NCBI RefSeq assembly: GCF_009601505.1
Contig: NZ_WITC01000036.1
Span: 1 to 64,000 of the forward strand
Origin: Sinorhizobium terangae
GTDB taxonomy: Bacteria; Pseudomonadota; Alphaproteobacteria; Rhizobiales; Rhizobiaceae
Length of the DNA stretch: 64,000 nucleotides
Reading direction: 5' to 3'
In this document: one piece after another, positions 63,917-64,000 of the stretch
Position numbering within the stretch: the first letter of the stretch is position 1
How the letters are laid out: every line of letters starts with the position of its first letter
Position numbers and translations under genes: made by a program
The notes under the pieces: generated by a model
Told to the model about the DNA's origin: nothing
The model's database searches: none
Seen by the model: the letters and a program-made list of their open reading frames with translations, nothing else

Positions 63917-64000
63917 TTAAAGCCAGCCTTTCCAACGGAAGAAGAAGAAGGGTATCACGGCCGATATCACCATAGCCGCCAGTGCCCACGGGTAGCCGAG
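63917..64000 (-). CDS. corA: CorA-type Mg2+ transporter, C-terminal end (truncated by window)
   Basis: The last 27 codons before a TAA on the minus strand read [20 protein letters not shown] then FRWKGWL. This is the second transmembrane helix and the basic tail of CorA/MIT proteins, whose GMN-containing part would lie outside the window. It is unrelated in detail to the CorA-like gene at 3968. Kup follows after 17 bases, suggesting a two-gene metal-ion transport operon. Confidence 0.75.
   Translation of the reverse strand, partial: LGYPWALAAMVISAVIPFFFFRWKGWL

Noticed and set aside
1..64000. CRISPR array
   Set aside because: No regularly spaced direct repeats with unique spacers were seen; the recurring sequences are dispersed RIME-type elements.
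1..64000. tRNA or rRNA genes
   Set aside because: No cloverleaf with a GGTTCRA-type T-arm or rRNA-like stretch was recognised by eye. A tRNAscan run would be decisive.

Overview
The window is a high-GC alphaproteobacterial chromosome segment that reads as Rhizobiaceae, most likely Sinorhizobium/Ensifer. This rests on the gene set (purD, ubiA, glyQ/glyS, ispB, ispE, a split F0 ATP synthase operon with b and b' subunits, kup, BA14K and HPE1-like exported proteins), on RIME-type intergenic mosaic repeats scattered between genes, and on gene order recalled from S. meliloti. The species is not fixed by anything seen here. No rRNA, tRNA or CRISPR array was recognised.

Layout. 1-1.0 kb: IS630-family transposase in two frames. 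1.2-3.8 kb: fatty-acid/acyl-CoA oxidation pair on the minus strand behind a MerR-type palindrome. 4-7 kb: CorA-like transporter, BA14K protein, GH25 lysozyme. 6.9-9.5 kb: a GbcA-type Rieske oxygenase and its GbcB-type reductase, translationally coupled and preceded by a cobalamin riboswitch. 9.8-20.7 kb: conserved hypotheticals, Sua5, FAD-linked dehydrogenase, a DUF1217 repeat protein, ubiA, MipA, and an AraC/MFS divergent pair. 20.8-24.3 kb: a PotD/NspS-like binding protein overlapping a membrane GGDEF-EAL protein, the layout of the polyamine sensor NspS-MbaA. 24.4-29.1 kb: purD, HPE1-like protein, DUF523, LysE, cupin, AraC. 29.2-35.5 kb: glyS and glyQ separated by a DUF2207 gene and lemA. 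35.6-45.6 kb: S49 protease, TrmN6-like methyltransferase, ispB, a TPR protein, ispE, moaB, a glycosyltransferase, a radical SAM gene with an upstream LexA-type box, and rnhB. 45.9-48.6 kb: atpIBEF'F with a strong terminator. 48.9-50.0 kb: SleB-like cell-wall hydrolase. 62-64 kb: kup and the C-terminal end of corA.

The stretch from about 50.2 to 61.9 kb, between the cell-wall hydrolase and kup, looks accessory. It carries a beta-barrel protein, a lipoprotein alpha/beta hydrolase, an arylsulfatase interrupted by a one-base frameshift, its formylglycine-generating enzyme, DUF1254, DUF2092 and small exported proteins that share a GVARRT motif, an intact AraC regulator, and a decayed second copy of that regulator's 5' region.

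The best candidates for new biology are the B12 riboswitch in front of betaine-demethylase-type genes, the binding-protein/c-di-GMP enzyme pair, the SOS-type box on the radical SAM gene, and the exported sulfatase/DUF1254/DUF2092 cluster with its duplicated regulator. A recurring detail is that mosaic repeats abut or supply the stop codons of at least four genes.
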